Source: Curtobacterium sp. 9128 (lineage in GTDB: Bacteria; Actinomycetota; Actinomycetes; Actinomycetales; Microbacteriaceae). From it: a DNA stretch of 64,000 nucleotides. The stretch is taken from the NCBI RefSeq assembly GCF_007673775.1, contig NZ_VEAF01000003.1, positions 492,989-556,988 of the forward strand, written 5' to 3'. The notes beneath the pieces were generated by a model. That model was not told where the DNA came from and did no database searches. It worked only from the letters and a program-made list of their open reading frames with translations. Made by a program: the position numbers and the translations under genes. Of the stretch, positions 7,417 to 16,435 are shown piece after piece (within the stretch, counting starts at the first letter, position 1; each line of letters opens with the position of its first letter).

Positions 7417-10115
7417 GCACCGCCCCCGTGGCCAACGCGCCGAGCGGAACACAGCCCCGCGACCTCCCGGTGGCCCCGCGACCCGCGGCCACCCCCGACC
7501 GGACGATCCACATGGTCGGCAACGCGCACCTCGACCCGGTGTGGCTGTGGCCGTGGCAGGAGGGCTACCAGGAGGCCCGTGCCACGTTCTGGTCGGCGAT
7601 CCACCGGATGGACGAGTACCCCGACTTCGTCTTCACGTGCGACCAGATGGTGCTGCTGTCGTGGGTCGAGGAGTCCGACCCCGAGCTGTTCCGCCGGATC
7701 CAGGAGCGCGTCGCCGAGGGCCGGTGGGTGAACACCGGCGGATGGTGGGTGGAGCCCGACTGCAACATGCCGATGGGGGAGAGCTTCGCTCGGCAGGGGC
7801 TCTACGGCCAGCGCTACCTGGCCTCGCGCTTCGGCATCACCGCGCGGACCGGCATGAACGTCGACCCGTTCGGGCACAACGCGATGCTGCCGCAGATCCT
7901 GCGGGGCCAGGGCATGCGCTCGTACGTCTTCCTGCGCCCCGGCCCGCACGAGAGCGACTTCGACGACACCCTGTTCCGCTGGCGCTCCCCGGACGGCTCC
8001 GAGGTGCTCGGGTACCGGATCCCCTACGAGTACGGCAGCCCGGCGGGGAGCGTCGACGGGCAGACCGACAAGTCCCTCGGGCAGGTCGACCGTTCCCTCG
8101 GCGACGTCATGGTGTTCTACGGCGTCGGCAACCACGGCGGCGGTCCGACGAAGGCGAACATCGAGTCGATCCACCGCTACGACCGGATGGGGTCCTTCGG
8201 GCGGCTCGTGATGTCGACGCCGGACACCTACTTCGACGAGGTGGAGGCGCGGGGCGCTCGGCACCGGGACGGCCTGTCGGTGGTCAGCACCGACCTGCAG
8301 CACCACGCGCCGGGCTGCTACTCCGCGCACAGCGGCATCAAGGCGTGGCAGAAGCGGGCGCAGTACGCACTGCTCACCGCCGAGCGGTGGGCGGCCGTCG
8401 TCGCCCTGCACGACGGGGTGCCGTACCCGCGCGCGGAGTTCGAGCGAGCCTGGAAGCAGGTGCTCTTCAACCAGTTCCACGACGTGCTGCCCGGCTCGGC
8501 GATCGAGACCGCCTACGACGACGCCCGCGACCAGCTCGGCGAGGCGGTGGCGGTGGCGAAGCGCATCACCGTGCAGGCGCACAACGTCATCGCCCGTCAG
8601 GTCGACGTCCCCGTCGAGGACGGCACCCAGCCGGTCCTGGTGTTCAACCAGCACCCGTGGCCCGTGTCGACCGACGTCGAGCTGCAGTTCGGTGCACAGC
8701 GCGCCGGCGTGCACGTGGTGGACGGCGAGGGCCGCGCGGTCGTGCACCAGCGGACGCAGTCGGTCGCGACGACGGACGACGTCAGCCGTGGTGCCCTCGT
8801 GTTCCGCGCCGACGTGCCGCCGCTCGGCTACCGCCTGTACCGCCTCCGTCCCGGCCCGGCACCGGCACCGGCGCCGGCCCGGGGCCGCTGGAGCACCGCC
8901 GCGCCGGAGCGCCTGACCGCGACCGAGCACCTGCTCGAGAACGAGCACCTCACGGTCCGCATCGACCCGACGACCGGCTCGGTCGTCTCGCTCGTCGACC
9001 GCGCCACCGGGGTCGACGTGATGCGTGGTGTCGACGGTCGGACGCACACGCAGGTCTGCGCCGACCCGACGGACACCTGGGGGCACCGCGTCGTGTCCTA
9101 CGCCTGGCCGGGCGAGCCGATGGAGCTCCGGCGCATCGTCGTCCGCGAGTCCGGTCCGCTCCGCGCCCGGGTCCGGGTCGAACGGACCTGGAACCGGTCC
9201 CTGCTCGTCGAGGAGCTCGTGCTCGACCACGACGCACGCACCCTCCGCATCGACGTGACGCTCGACTGGCGTGAGCAGGCGCACCTCATGAAGCTGCGGT
9301 TCCCGACCGCGCTCACCGACCCGCACGCGACGTACGAGATCCCGTACGGCGACGAGCCCCGGCCGGTCGACGGTGCCGAGGAACCGGCGCAGTCGTGGGT
9401 CGACCTCTCCGGGACGGTCGACGGCGTGCCCGCCGGGCTCACCGTCATCACGACGAACAAGCACGGGTACGACGTGTCCGACGGACCCCAGCCGTCCATC
9501 GGCGTGACCGCCGTCCGCAGCCCGGTGTACTCGTGGCACGACCCCCGACTGCTCGACCCGGACGGCATCTACACGTACCAGGACCAGGGCGTCCAGCGGT
9601 TCGCCGTCGAGCTCGCCCCGCACGGCGGGGACCGCCGCGAGGTCGAACCGACCCGCCGGGCGACCCTGCTCGGATCGCCGGTGCGCGCGATGCTCGAGTC
9701 GTTCCACGGCGGCGCGCTCGGCGATCGACACGCGTTCGTCGACGACGGCGGGGGTGTCCTCGTCACCGCCGTGAAGGGCAGTGAGGACCCGTCACCGGAC
9801 GCCGCGTCCGGTGGCGCCGACCTCGTCGTGCGGGCCGTGGAGATCCGTGGCGAACACACTCGCGCACGCATCGCGCTGCCGATCGTGGACCGGGTGCTCG
9901 AGGAGGACTTCGGTCCCCACCGCATCCGGACCTTCCGGGTGCCGCGGGATCCGGACCGTCCCGTGGTCGAGGTCGACCTCGTCGAGTGGCCGGTGCAGGC
10001 GGGCGCCGACGCCCCGGACGCGCACCCGCAGCAGGGTGGGGTGGATCCCGTCGGAGCGGCTCCCGAACCGGCGGCCGAGGCCGCTGCGTCGAGCGGCACC
10101 GATCCGTCGGACTGA
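7413..10115 (+). CDS. GH38 alpha-mannosidase
   Basis: A 900-residue cytoplasmic enzyme of glycoside hydrolase family 38. NAHLDPVWLWPWQEGYQEA carries the zinc-binding His and Asp, FTCDQM and NTGGWWVEPDCNMP follow, and GMNVDPFGHNAMLPQIL holds the nucleophile Asp. YGVGNHGGGPTKANIES and FNQFHDVLPGSAI are further family motifs, followed by the GH38 middle and C-terminal beta domains. The ATG overlaps the isomerase stop (ATGA). It is the last gene of the operon with the ROK kinase and SIS isomerase, a set suited to cutting an alpha-mannoside and channelling the sugar to central metabolism. The stop codon lies within the first unit of a tandem repeat that fills the downstream region. Confidence 0.93.
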   Translation: MSTAPVANAPSGTQPRDLPVAPRPAATPDRTIHMVGNAHLDPVWLWPWQEGYQEARATFWSAIHRMDEYPDFVFTCDQMVLLSWVEESDPELFRRIQERVAEGRWVNTGGWWVEPDCNMPMGESFARQGLYGQRYLASRFGITARTGMNVDPFGHNAMLPQILRGQGMRSYVFLRPGPHESDFDDTLFRWRSPDGSEVLGYRIPYEYGSPAGSVDGQTDKSLGQVDRSLGDVMVFYGVGNHGGGPTKANIESIHRYDRMGSFGRLVMSTPDTYFDEVEARGARHRDGLSVVSTDLQHHAPGCYSAHSGIKAWQKRAQYALLTAERWAAVVALHDGVPYPRAEFERAWKQVLFNQFHDVLPGSAIETAYDDARDQLGEAVAVAKRITVQAHNVIARQVDVPVEDGTQPVLVFNQHPWPVSTDVELQFGAQRAGVHVVDGEGRAVVHQRTQSVATTDDVSRGALVFRADVPPLGYRLYRLRPGPAPAPAPARGRWSTAAPERLTATEHLLENEHLTVRIDPTTGSVVSLVDRATGVDVMRGVDGRTHTQVCADPTDTWGHRVVSYAWPGEPMELRRIVVRESGPLRARVRVERTWNRSLLVEELVLDHDARTLRIDVTLDWREQAHLMKLRFPTALTDPHATYEIPYGDEPRPVDGAEEPAQSWVDLSGTVDGVPAGLTVITTNKHGYDVSDGPQPSIGVTAVRSPVYSWHDPRLLDPDGIYTYQDQGVQRFAVELAPHGGDRREVEPTRRATLLGSPVRAMLESFHGGALGDRHAFVDDGGGVLVTAVKGSEDPSPDAASGGADLVVRAVEIRGEHTRARIALPIVDRVLEEDFGPHRIRTFRVPRDPDRPVVEVDLVEWPVQAGADAPDAHPQQGGVDPVGAAPEPAAEAAASSGTDPSD

Positions 10116-10220
10116 CCGGCTGCCCGTCGGACTGCCCGGCGGACTGACCGGCTACCCGGCGGACTGACCGGCTACCCGGCGGACTGACCGGCTACCCGGC
10201 GGACTGACCGGCTGCCCGGC
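10109..10220 (+). repeat. 20-bp tandem repeat after GH38 gene
   Basis: Unit GGACTGACCGGCTACCCGGC. There are perfect or near-perfect copies at 10141-10160, 10161-10180, 10181-10200 and 10201-10220, and diverged or partial copies from 10109. The first copy includes the GH38 stop codon. Confidence 0.9.
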
Positions 10221-10235
10221 GGTCGTCGGCGATCC

Positions 10236-10253
10236 GGACTGGAGGCACGGTGC
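10236..10253 (+). repeat. Half-copy of the convergent-junction palindrome
   Basis: GGACTGGAGGCACGGTGC differs at one base from the left arm of the palindrome at 62047-62090. The right arm is missing. The site lies between convergent genes, like the complete copies. Confidence 0.6.
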
Positions 10254-10260
10254 GGCTCCG

Positions 10261-11055
10261 TCAGACCGGCGGCAGCCCGCCCCACCGCCAGTGCTCCAGG
10301 TCGTTGGTCAGTCGCGCCAGGTACTCGGGCGGTCCGGCCTCCACGAACCAGAGCCACAGCTCCGCGGCGTGGACCGGCATCCAGGCGCGCACGACCTCGG
10401 GGTCCGCGCCGTACGCGGCCACGAGGGCATCTGCCGCTCCCGGGTCGTCGCGGTCCGCTGCCCAGGCGATCCGTGCGAGCTCGCGCAGCGGGTCTCCGGC
10501 GATCGCGGCCTCCCAGTCGAGGACGGCCGTCACCACGCCGTCGACCGCGAGCAGATTCCCGTCAGTCCAGTCGCCGTGGCAGAACACCGGTCGTCCCGCC
10601 GCGGGCACCGAGGTCGGCAGGGGTGGACCGCCGGCCGCGTGGTACCGCCGCAGCGTCGCGGTGTCGTCCGGCGCACTCGGCAGTCCGGAGGGCGGGGGCA
10701 TCCGGTGCAGCTGCCGGAGGAGCGCCATCGACGCGACCAGCCCGGCGCGGCGCGGACCGCGCTCGAGTTCGTCGAGTCGCCCACCGGGCATCAGGGTCTC
10801 GTGGAGCACCCCCGGCGCCTCGTCGACGAGCTCCGGCACCGGCAGGCCGGACTCCGCGAGCGCCCGCAGCGCGGTGACCTCGGTGTCGTGTCGGTGCAGG
10901 TCACGCATCCGCTTCTCGACCAGCGTGCGTCCGTCGCGCTCGACCACGCGCACCTGGCCGACGGCCCCCTGACGGAGGGCCGTCGGGGCGGCACGACGAC
11001 GGCGGGCGGCGGCGACCTCCTGGTCGTCCGCCGCCCGCCTGGCGGGTCGGGTCAC
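10261..11055 (-). CDS. Aminoglycoside-phosphotransferase-family kinase
   Basis: A 264-residue APH/choline-kinase-fold protein. FCHGDWTDGNLL contains the catalytic loop (His-Gly-Asp with Asn), and VLDWEAAIAGDPLRELA supplies the metal-binding Asp and the following family motif. The start is GTG, overlapping the stop of the sugar-binding protein gene as GTGA, so the two are translated together. Members of this fold include maltokinase, N-acetylhexosamine kinase and homoserine kinase, as well as antibiotic kinases. Coupling to a sugar-binding protein makes a metabolic sugar kinase more likely than drug resistance, but this is inference. Confidence 0.82.
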   Translation of the reverse strand: MTRPARRAADDQEVAAARRRRAAPTALRQGAVGQVRVVERDGRTLVEKRMRDLHRHDTEVTALRALAESGLPVPELVDEAPGVLHETLMPGGRLDELERGPRRAGLVASMALLRQLHRMPPPSGLPSAPDDTATLRRYHAAGGPPLPTSVPAAGRPVFCHGDWTDGNLLAVDGVVTAVLDWEAAIAGDPLRELARIAWAADRDDPGAADALVAAYGADPEVVRAWMPVHAAELWLWFVEAGPPEYLARLTNDLEHWRWGGLPPV

Positions 11056-12425
11056 CCCTTGCCCTGGGTCGCCTTGTCGTACGCCTGCATCGCTGCCGAC
11101 TGCGCGTCGGACAGCGCCTTCTGCGGGGTCTTGTCACCGAGGAGCGACGAGGTGATCGCGTTCTGCAGCTCGGTCTGGATCTGCTGGCCGGCAGGCGAGG
11201 CGCCGACCGACTTCCCCTGACCGACGATGTCGTAGTACGTGCTGATGGTCGTGTCGAAGCCGGTGTTGCCGGTCGACTTCACGTACTTCTCGCGGATCGC
11301 CTTGTCGGCTGCGGGCGAGCCCGTGAACAGGCCCGTGTTCACCGCGCCCGGCGTCTTCTGGAGCGTCTTCGCACGGGCGGCACCGGCGGCGAGCCAGGCC
11401 TTCTCGCTCGTGAGGTTGAGCATCCAGTCACAGGCCGCGCTCGGGTTCTTGGCGTTCGCCGGGATGACGAAGGCCGTGCCCGACGCCGCCGTGAAGGGCT
11501 GCCCGGCCGAGTCGCGGAAGGGCACGGCGGAGATGTCGATCTTGTCGATGTACGGGCTCAGCACGTTGACGTACCACTGGGCGTTCACCTGCGCGCCGAC
11601 CTGGTCCTTCACGTACTGGTTGTCGTCGCCGAAGGAGTCGAACGCGTCGGTGAAGCTCTTCATCTTCGCCCAGCCACCCTGCGCGTCGACGATCTTCTGG
11701 AGCACCTGGATGGCCTTGACGTTGGCGGAGTCGTCGAGCGTGGGCTTGCCGCCCGACCCGACGAGCTTGCCGCCGAACGCCAGCATCCAGAGCGGCGCCT
11801 GTCCGGTGGCGGCCGGGTCGAAGCCGAGCACGCTCGGGTTCCCGCCGGAGGTCTTGTACATCTTCTTGATCGCCTCGACCATCTGGTCGGGCTTCGAGGT
11901 GTCCATGTCGGCGTCGGTGACCCCGGCCGCCTTCATCACGCGCTCGTTGAGGATGATCGCCGGCGGCTGGTAGAACTGCGGCACCGCCCACACGTCGCCC
12001 TTGTACGAGATGTTGTCGATGACGGCGGGGTAGTAGTTCGTCTTGGGGTCGACGTCGTACGTGGAGTAGCACTTGTCCAGCGGCATGATGAGCCCCTGCG
12101 CGGCGTAGGTCGCGACGAAGTTGCTGTCCATCTGCACCACGTCGGGGACGTTGCCGCTCGCGACACGGGTGGTGAACTTCTGGGCGTCGAACGTGGTCTG
12201 GTCGATCTTGATGTCCACCCCCTTGAGCTGGCTCTTCGCGTAGTCGAGTCGGGAGGTGCCGACGTCGTCGGCGTTGTCGAAGCCCCAGGCGTTGAGCGTG
12301 CCGGAGGGGTCCTTCGAGAACGAGGCGTCCTTGCTGCTCGCGGTCCCACCGGAGCTGCACGCGGTCAGGGCGACCAGGGAGGCCGTGACGGTGAACGCGA
12401 GGAGCGCCGCCTGTCGTTTCTTCAT
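11052..12425 (-). CDS. ABC sugar importer substrate-binding lipoprotein
   Basis: A 457-residue extracellular solute-binding protein of the large carbohydrate type. It has a lipoprotein signal (MKKRQAALLAF, then LVALTACSS with the lipid Cys), and later KFTTRVASGNVPDVVQMDS and GDVWAVPQFYQPPAIILNE typical of the family. The ATG follows AAGGGATCG; an open frame extends 70 codons further upstream but lacks signal-peptide logic. No permease or ATPase genes follow; the downstream gene is a kinase. Its partner permeases must lie elsewhere, perhaps left of the window. A promoter and operator matching the mannosidase operon lie upstream, so it probably imports a mannoside. Confidence 0.9.
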   Translation of the reverse strand: MKKRQAALLAFTVTASLVALTACSSGGTASSKDASFSKDPSGTLNAWGFDNADDVGTSRLDYAKSQLKGVDIKIDQTTFDAQKFTTRVASGNVPDVVQMDSNFVATYAAQGLIMPLDKCYSTYDVDPKTNYYPAVIDNISYKGDVWAVPQFYQPPAIILNERVMKAAGVTDADMDTSKPDQMVEAIKKMYKTSGGNPSVLGFDPAATGQAPLWMLAFGGKLVGSGGKPTLDDSANVKAIQVLQKIVDAQGGWAKMKSFTDAFDSFGDDNQYVKDQVGAQVNAQWYVNVLSPYIDKIDISAVPFRDSAGQPFTAASGTAFVIPANAKNPSAACDWMLNLTSEKAWLAAGAARAKTLQKTPGAVNTGLFTGSPAADKAIREKYVKSTGNTGFDTTISTYYDIVGQGKSVGASPAGQQIQTELQNAITSSLLGDKTPQKALSDAQSAAMQAYDKATQGKG

Positions 12426-12503
12426 TGAACGATCCCTTCGAGAGGTCCGCGGCGTGCGTCGTTGCCGGTCGCGGGGTCCGGTCCCACCGCCGACGACGGC
12501 GAC

Positions 12504-12553
12504 TGGGAACCTTTCCACACCGGAATCTAGGCCACCCTCCCGGTGCCCCGCAA
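12504..12553 (-). promoter_or_regulatory. Promoter and operator of the sugar-binding protein gene
   Basis: On the minus strand TTGCGG (12553-12548), an 18-base spacer and TAGATT (12529-12524) form the promoter. Six bases beyond lies the operator-like site, plus-strand TGGGAACCTTTCCA (12504-12517). It matches the reverse complement of the 5621-5634 site at 12 of 14 positions. Confidence 0.72.
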
Positions 12554-12615
12554 GGGGGACACCGACTCCGTTGTCCGACCGTGACTCATGACGGTGCGCA
12601 TCCTGGACGGAGTCG

Positions 12616-12665
12616 TTGTGCCGGAGGCCGAGCACTCCCTAGGCTGGCTTGTGGTAACGATGCCA
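12616..12665 (+). promoter_or_regulatory. Promoter and operator of the second GH38-like gene
   Basis: TTGTGC (12616-12621), an 18-base spacer and TAGGCT (12640-12645) form the promoter. TGGTAACGATGCCA (12652-12665) follows six bases later and matches the 5621-5634 site at 12 of 14 positions. The longer form GTGG...CCAC is an inverted repeat. It ends one base before the Shine-Dalgarno sequence. Confidence 0.73.
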
Positions 12666-12677
12666 CAGGAGGAACCC

Positions 12678-15242
12678 GTGACCGCTGTCCGCCGCGTCCA
12701 CCTCGTCCCGCACACCCACCATGATGTCGGCTACACGAACAGTCCGCGCATCGTGGACGCGATGCATGCGCGGATCGTCACCAGGGTCCTCGACCTCGTC
12801 GACGCCGACACCGCCGGCGACGACGCACCCGATGCCTTCCGCTGGACCTTCGAGGTCGCGCGGCCGGTGCTCTCCTGGCTGCGGACCGCGGGTGACGCCG
12901 ACGTCGAGCGACTGCGCGACCAGGTGGCCCGGGGACGCATCGCGGTCACGGGTGGCTACCTCAACATGACGCAGCTGCCGTCCGCGAGCGAGTTCGACGC
13001 CGCGTACGAGCTGCTCGACCGGGTCCGCGAGCTCGGGATCCCGGTCCGCACCGAGCAGCACGGCGACGTCAACGGCATCGCGTGGGGCGTCGTGCCGGCC
13101 ATGCGTCGCGCCGGGCTCGGGCGGCTGCTCATGGCGCTCAACCCCGACCACGGCCGCCCGCCGGCGCAGCAGCCGACCGGCGCGTGGTGGCGCGGACCGG
13201 GGGACCAGGAGGTCTTCGTCTGGCTGTCGACCCACTACGGGCTCGGCGAGGAGTGGGGCATCGTCGACGGCGACGTCGAGTCCGCCGATCGCCGGATCAG
13301 CGACCACCTCGCCCGACTGGCCGACCGCGAGGACCTGCCCTTCACATCGACGATCGTGCACGCGGGCAACGACAACCGTTGGCCGACCGCGGTCTTCCGG
13401 ACGGTCGTCCGCGCCTGGAACGCCCGCCACCCGGACGTCCCGATGCGCGTGTCGACGGTCGACCAGGCGCTCGACGACCTCGAGGCGCAGGCACGGGCGG
13501 CGGGGGACCGCGTCCCGGTGTTCCGCGGCGAGTGGGCAGACTGGTGGGCGCACGGCCACGGCTCGACGGCCCGCGACGTCGCCGCCTACCGCGAGGCCGG
13601 CACGTTCCTGGCACAGGGGGCCGCGACACTCGCACTCGACGCGCTGCGTGCCCACGACCCCGCGGAGACCGAGGACGGCCCTGCCCTGGCGACGGTGCTC
13701 GGGTACCGGCGCGGTCCGGTCCGGCTGCGCAGCGACGACGAGGTGCGCACCGACCTGGCGCAGGTCGACGAGCAGCTCCTGCTGTTCGGGGAGCACACGT
13801 GGGGGTCGTGGGAGACCTACTCGAAGCCCGACTCGACGTTCAACCGTTCGCACGCCAACGCCTCCGCGGGCAACGCCTACGCGGCGTACGACCTGGCACG
13901 GGACCTGGCGGTCGAGGGGTGGTACCGGCTCGCGACGCGTGGGACGGATGAGCCGGCACCCGCGGCGACGCCAGCTGCGACGGACCTGGTCGTCGTCAAC
14001 CCGACCGAGACGCACCGTGCGGAGCCCGTCGAGACCGAGGTCGACGGCGGCCGGCGCGTCCGCGCCGTCGTCGCCGTCCCGCCCTTCGCGACCGTCGTGG
14101 TGCCGCTCCCGGCGGACGCGACCGCGGTCGAGCCGGCCACCGCTCCGGACACCGCCGGACAGGAGGCTCGGCTCACCGTCGACGGAACGGTGGCGGTCCT
14201 CGACACGGCGCGGTGGCACCTGGAGGTGGACGCTGCCCGCGGTGGGGTCGTCTCGTTGCTGCACCGAGCCTCCCGTCGGGAACTCGTCGACCTGCGTCGC
14301 GGATTCGGCCTGGGTGCCGTCGTCACCGAGTCGCCGGAGGCGGGCAGCACCCACCCGATGCTCACCGTCGACCCGAAGCGGTTCCGTCCGGAGGACCCGG
14401 GGCCCCGCTTCGTACAGACGGCCGCGGTCGGGGCCGAGCAGCCGACCATGCGCCGCGGTGCGGGGTGGACCAGCGTGACCTGGCGGACGTGGGCGGTCAC
14501 GGTCCCCGCCGTCGAGACCACGATCACGGTGCACGACGACGTCGACATGGTCGACCTGTCGGTGACGATGCACAAGCCGTACCGGCGCGGACCGGAGAGC
14601 GTCTTCGTGGCCTTCCCCTGGCGCGTCGACGGGCCTCGCTTCCTCGTCGAGACCGCCGGTGCGGTGTTCGTGGCCGACGCCGAGCAGCTGCCGGACACCT
14701 CCCGCGACTGGTACTCGGTGCAGCACGCCGTCGGGGTGGTCGGCGAGGACGGCAGCGGCGTGCTCTGGACCACGCGGGACGTCCCGCTCGTGCAGCTCGG
14801 CGGGTTCCACACCGGGCAGTGGGCGGAGCGGCTCGACGTCCAGGACGGCCTCGTCGCGAGCTGGGTCGCGGACACCCTGCACTTCACGAACTTCCAGCCG
14901 GGCCAGGACGCGTCGGGGACCTACCGGTACCGTTTCGCCCCGCGCGACGGCATCGACGCGGTCGCCGTCGCGCGGGCCGGCCGCGACGCCGCACTGCCGC
15001 TCGCCGCCCGCGCGCTGCCGCCGGGGACGGCTCGGCCGGGTGGGACCGGCGTGACGGTCACCGTGCTCGAGGGTGATCCGGACGCGGTCCTCGTCGCGCT
15101 GCGTCCGGTGGGGGACGCCGTCCGAGCCCGGGTGCGGAACGTCGGCGTCGACGCGGTGGTCGTGCGCGTGCAGGCTCCGGGTGGATCGGGGAGCGTGCGG
15201 GTCGAGCCCGCGGATGCGGGGGACGTGCTCCTGCCGGCCTGA
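12678..15242 (+). CDS. GH38-like glycosidase
   Basis: An 854-residue protein related to the GH38 alpha-mannosidase fold. VHLVPHTHHDVGYT carries the metal-ligand His/Asp motif at the very N-terminus, TGGYLNMTQLPS follows, and QHGDVNGIAWGVVPAMRRAG holds an Asp where GH38 has its nucleophile. The C-terminal 450 residues are beta-rich, with FVAFPWRVDGP and LHFTNFQPGQ. It differs from classical GH38 (no DPFGHN), so specificity may differ. The GTG start is set by a perfect AGGAGG five bases upstream; an in-frame ATG at 12660 lies within the operator. It is divergent from the sugar-binding protein and shares the operator type of the mannosidase operon. Confidence 0.82.
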   Translation: MTAVRRVHLVPHTHHDVGYTNSPRIVDAMHARIVTRVLDLVDADTAGDDAPDAFRWTFEVARPVLSWLRTAGDADVERLRDQVARGRIAVTGGYLNMTQLPSASEFDAAYELLDRVRELGIPVRTEQHGDVNGIAWGVVPAMRRAGLGRLLMALNPDHGRPPAQQPTGAWWRGPGDQEVFVWLSTHYGLGEEWGIVDGDVESADRRISDHLARLADREDLPFTSTIVHAGNDNRWPTAVFRTVVRAWNARHPDVPMRVSTVDQALDDLEAQARAAGDRVPVFRGEWADWWAHGHGSTARDVAAYREAGTFLAQGAATLALDALRAHDPAETEDGPALATVLGYRRGPVRLRSDDEVRTDLAQVDEQLLLFGEHTWGSWETYSKPDSTFNRSHANASAGNAYAAYDLARDLAVEGWYRLATRGTDEPAPAATPAATDLVVVNPTETHRAEPVETEVDGGRRVRAVVAVPPFATVVVPLPADATAVEPATAPDTAGQEARLTVDGTVAVLDTARWHLEVDAARGGVVSLLHRASRRELVDLRRGFGLGAVVTESPEAGSTHPMLTVDPKRFRPEDPGPRFVQTAAVGAEQPTMRRGAGWTSVTWRTWAVTVPAVETTITVHDDVDMVDLSVTMHKPYRRGPESVFVAFPWRVDGPRFLVETAGAVFVADAEQLPDTSRDWYSVQHAVGVVGEDGSGVLWTTRDVPLVQLGGFHTGQWAERLDVQDGLVASWVADTLHFTNFQPGQDASGTYRYRFAPRDGIDAVAVARAGRDAALPLAARALPPGTARPGGTGVTVTVLEGDPDAVLVALRPVGDAVRARVRNVGVDAVVVRVQAPGGSGSVRVEPADAGDVLLPA

Positions 15243-15309
15243 CGGCGACGCTGCTCGCCCGTCGACCGGCGGGCCGGCCCGCACGCCGATGCGTCGGCTC
15301 GAGTTCGCG

Positions 15310-16020
15310 CTACTCGAGCTCGTCGCCCGTCACGGGGGTGATGCCCCGCACGTCCTCCAGATCCGCGATCCGTCCGTACAGCGCGCCGGTGTCGGTGCTC
15401 CCCGTCAACTCGAGTCGCACGGCGGTCAGGTCGGGGTCCGGGCGCTCGAGCTGGGTCAGGGAGGTGACGCTCCACCCGGCGGACGTGATCTGCGTCAGGA
15501 TCTGCGGCAGGACCCCGCGGTGCGCGTCGTACGCGATCTCGAGGCTCACCGCTCCGTGGCTGCGCCGGTCGAGACGGTGCAGGACTGCCGTGTACCCGAA
15601 CACGATGACGAAGTGGAGCGCCGTGACGACCAGGGCGAGCAGCCACAGGCCGGCACCTGCCGCCATGCCGACGGCGGCGGTCTCCCAGACCGCCGCCGCG
15701 GTGGTGAGCCCTCGGACCGCGCCGCGCCGGGTCAGGATGAGCCCGGCACCGAGGAAGCCGACCCCGGAGACGATCTGCGCCGCGACACGGGACGGGTCGA
15801 GGACGACGTGGTCGCCGAGCACGTCGGAGAACCCGTACTTGCTCACCAGGAGCATCAGCGCCGCCGCGGTGCCGACGATGGCCTGGGTCCGGAGTCCCGC
15901 GCTCTTCGCGCGCATCTGGCGTTCCAGCCCGATCGACGATGCGAGAGCGAACGCGAGCAGCACCTCGCCGATCTGCACCCAGCCCTGCCCGGCGAAGGGC
16001 GACACGAGTGCGGGGGTCAC
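15310..16020 (-). CDS. MgtC/SapB family membrane protein
   Basis: A 236-residue protein with four to five membrane segments in the first 150 residues and a soluble C-terminal domain. LASSIGLERQMRAKSAGLRT and QIVSGVGFLGAGLILTRRG are the MgtC signature blocks, followed by GLTTAAAVWETAAVGMAAG. The C-terminal 80 residues have an ACT-like look. MgtC proteins modulate ATP synthase or transporters under magnesium limitation in other bacteria; the role here is not shown. It starts at GTG and stands alone, convergent with the GH38-like gene. Confidence 0.88.
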   Translation of the reverse strand: MTPALVSPFAGQGWVQIGEVLLAFALASSIGLERQMRAKSAGLRTQAIVGTAAALMLLVSKYGFSDVLGDHVVLDPSRVAAQIVSGVGFLGAGLILTRRGAVRGLTTAAAVWETAAVGMAAGAGLWLLALVVTALHFVIVFGYTAVLHRLDRRSHGAVSLEIAYDAHRGVLPQILTQITSAGWSVTSLTQLERPDPDLTAVRLELTGSTDTGALYGRIADLEDVRGITPVTGDELE

Positions 16021-16122
16021 GGCAGGTCGATCCGGTGCATCAGCGTCCTCTCGTCATGCCCCATCCAACTCGTCGCCGTCCGGACCAGTGCCGGTGCGTC
16101 GACTCGGTGCGGCGCGCGCGGG

Positions 16123-16329
16123 TCAGACCCGGCCGAGCACGGCCTCGTTGAGGACGGTGCCGCCGAGCATCCACCCGCCGTCGGCGACCTCCTCGAGGAT
16201 GACGAGCGTCGTCGGACGGGCGCGCTCGCCGTACACGTCGACGATGGCGTCGGTGACGGCGTCCTGCAGGCGCTGCTTCGACTCGGCGGTGAGGGTGTCT
16301 GCGGGGACCTTGACGTTGGCGAATGGCAT
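16123..16329 (-). CDS. 4-oxalocrotonate tautomerase-like protein
   Basis: A 68-residue tautomerase-superfamily protein beginning MPFANVKVPADTLTAESKQR; the Pro after the initiator Met is the family's catalytic base. GERARPTTLVILEEVADGGW follows the usual monomer layout, and the length is typical. The ATG was chosen because it exposes Pro-1 and follows GAGAGGAAC; an in-frame start 25 codons earlier would bury it. It lies downstream of an SDR gene in the same direction, separated by a 7-bp hairpin. The substrate is unknown; a small dicarbonyl or unsaturated acid is usual for the family. Confidence 0.87.
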   Translation of the reverse strand: MPFANVKVPADTLTAESKQRLQDAVTDAIVDVYGERARPTTLVILEEVADGGWMLGGTVLNEAVLGRV

Positions 16330-16413
16330 GGGTGTTCCTCTCGATTGCGACCCGGACGGGTCAGGTGGTGGCCGGTGCGGACGGGGCGTCCGCCGGGCCG
16401 GCACGGTGGTGGT

Positions 16414-16430
16414 CCCGCGCGACGCGCGGG
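16414..16430 (-). terminator. Short hairpin between SDR and tautomerase genes
   Basis: CCCGCGC-GAC-GCGCGGG gives a 7-bp G+C stem just after the SDR stop. It has no T-run, so it may only attenuate readthrough. Confidence 0.4.
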
Positions 16431-16435
16431 GCGTG

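Noticed and set aside
10109..10220. CRISPR array
   Set aside because: Units of 20 bp follow each other directly with no unique spacers and no cas genes are nearby.
12588..12677. Earlier starts (12588, 12660) for the GH38-like gene
   Set aside because: They precede or overlap the promoter and operator; the GTG at 12678 has AGGAGG at the right distance.
12639..15284. Leftward 881-codon open frame opposite the GH38-like gene
   Set aside because: No recognisable domain and low-complexity composition; the rightward frame has the GH38 metal motif and a perfect Shine-Dalgarno.
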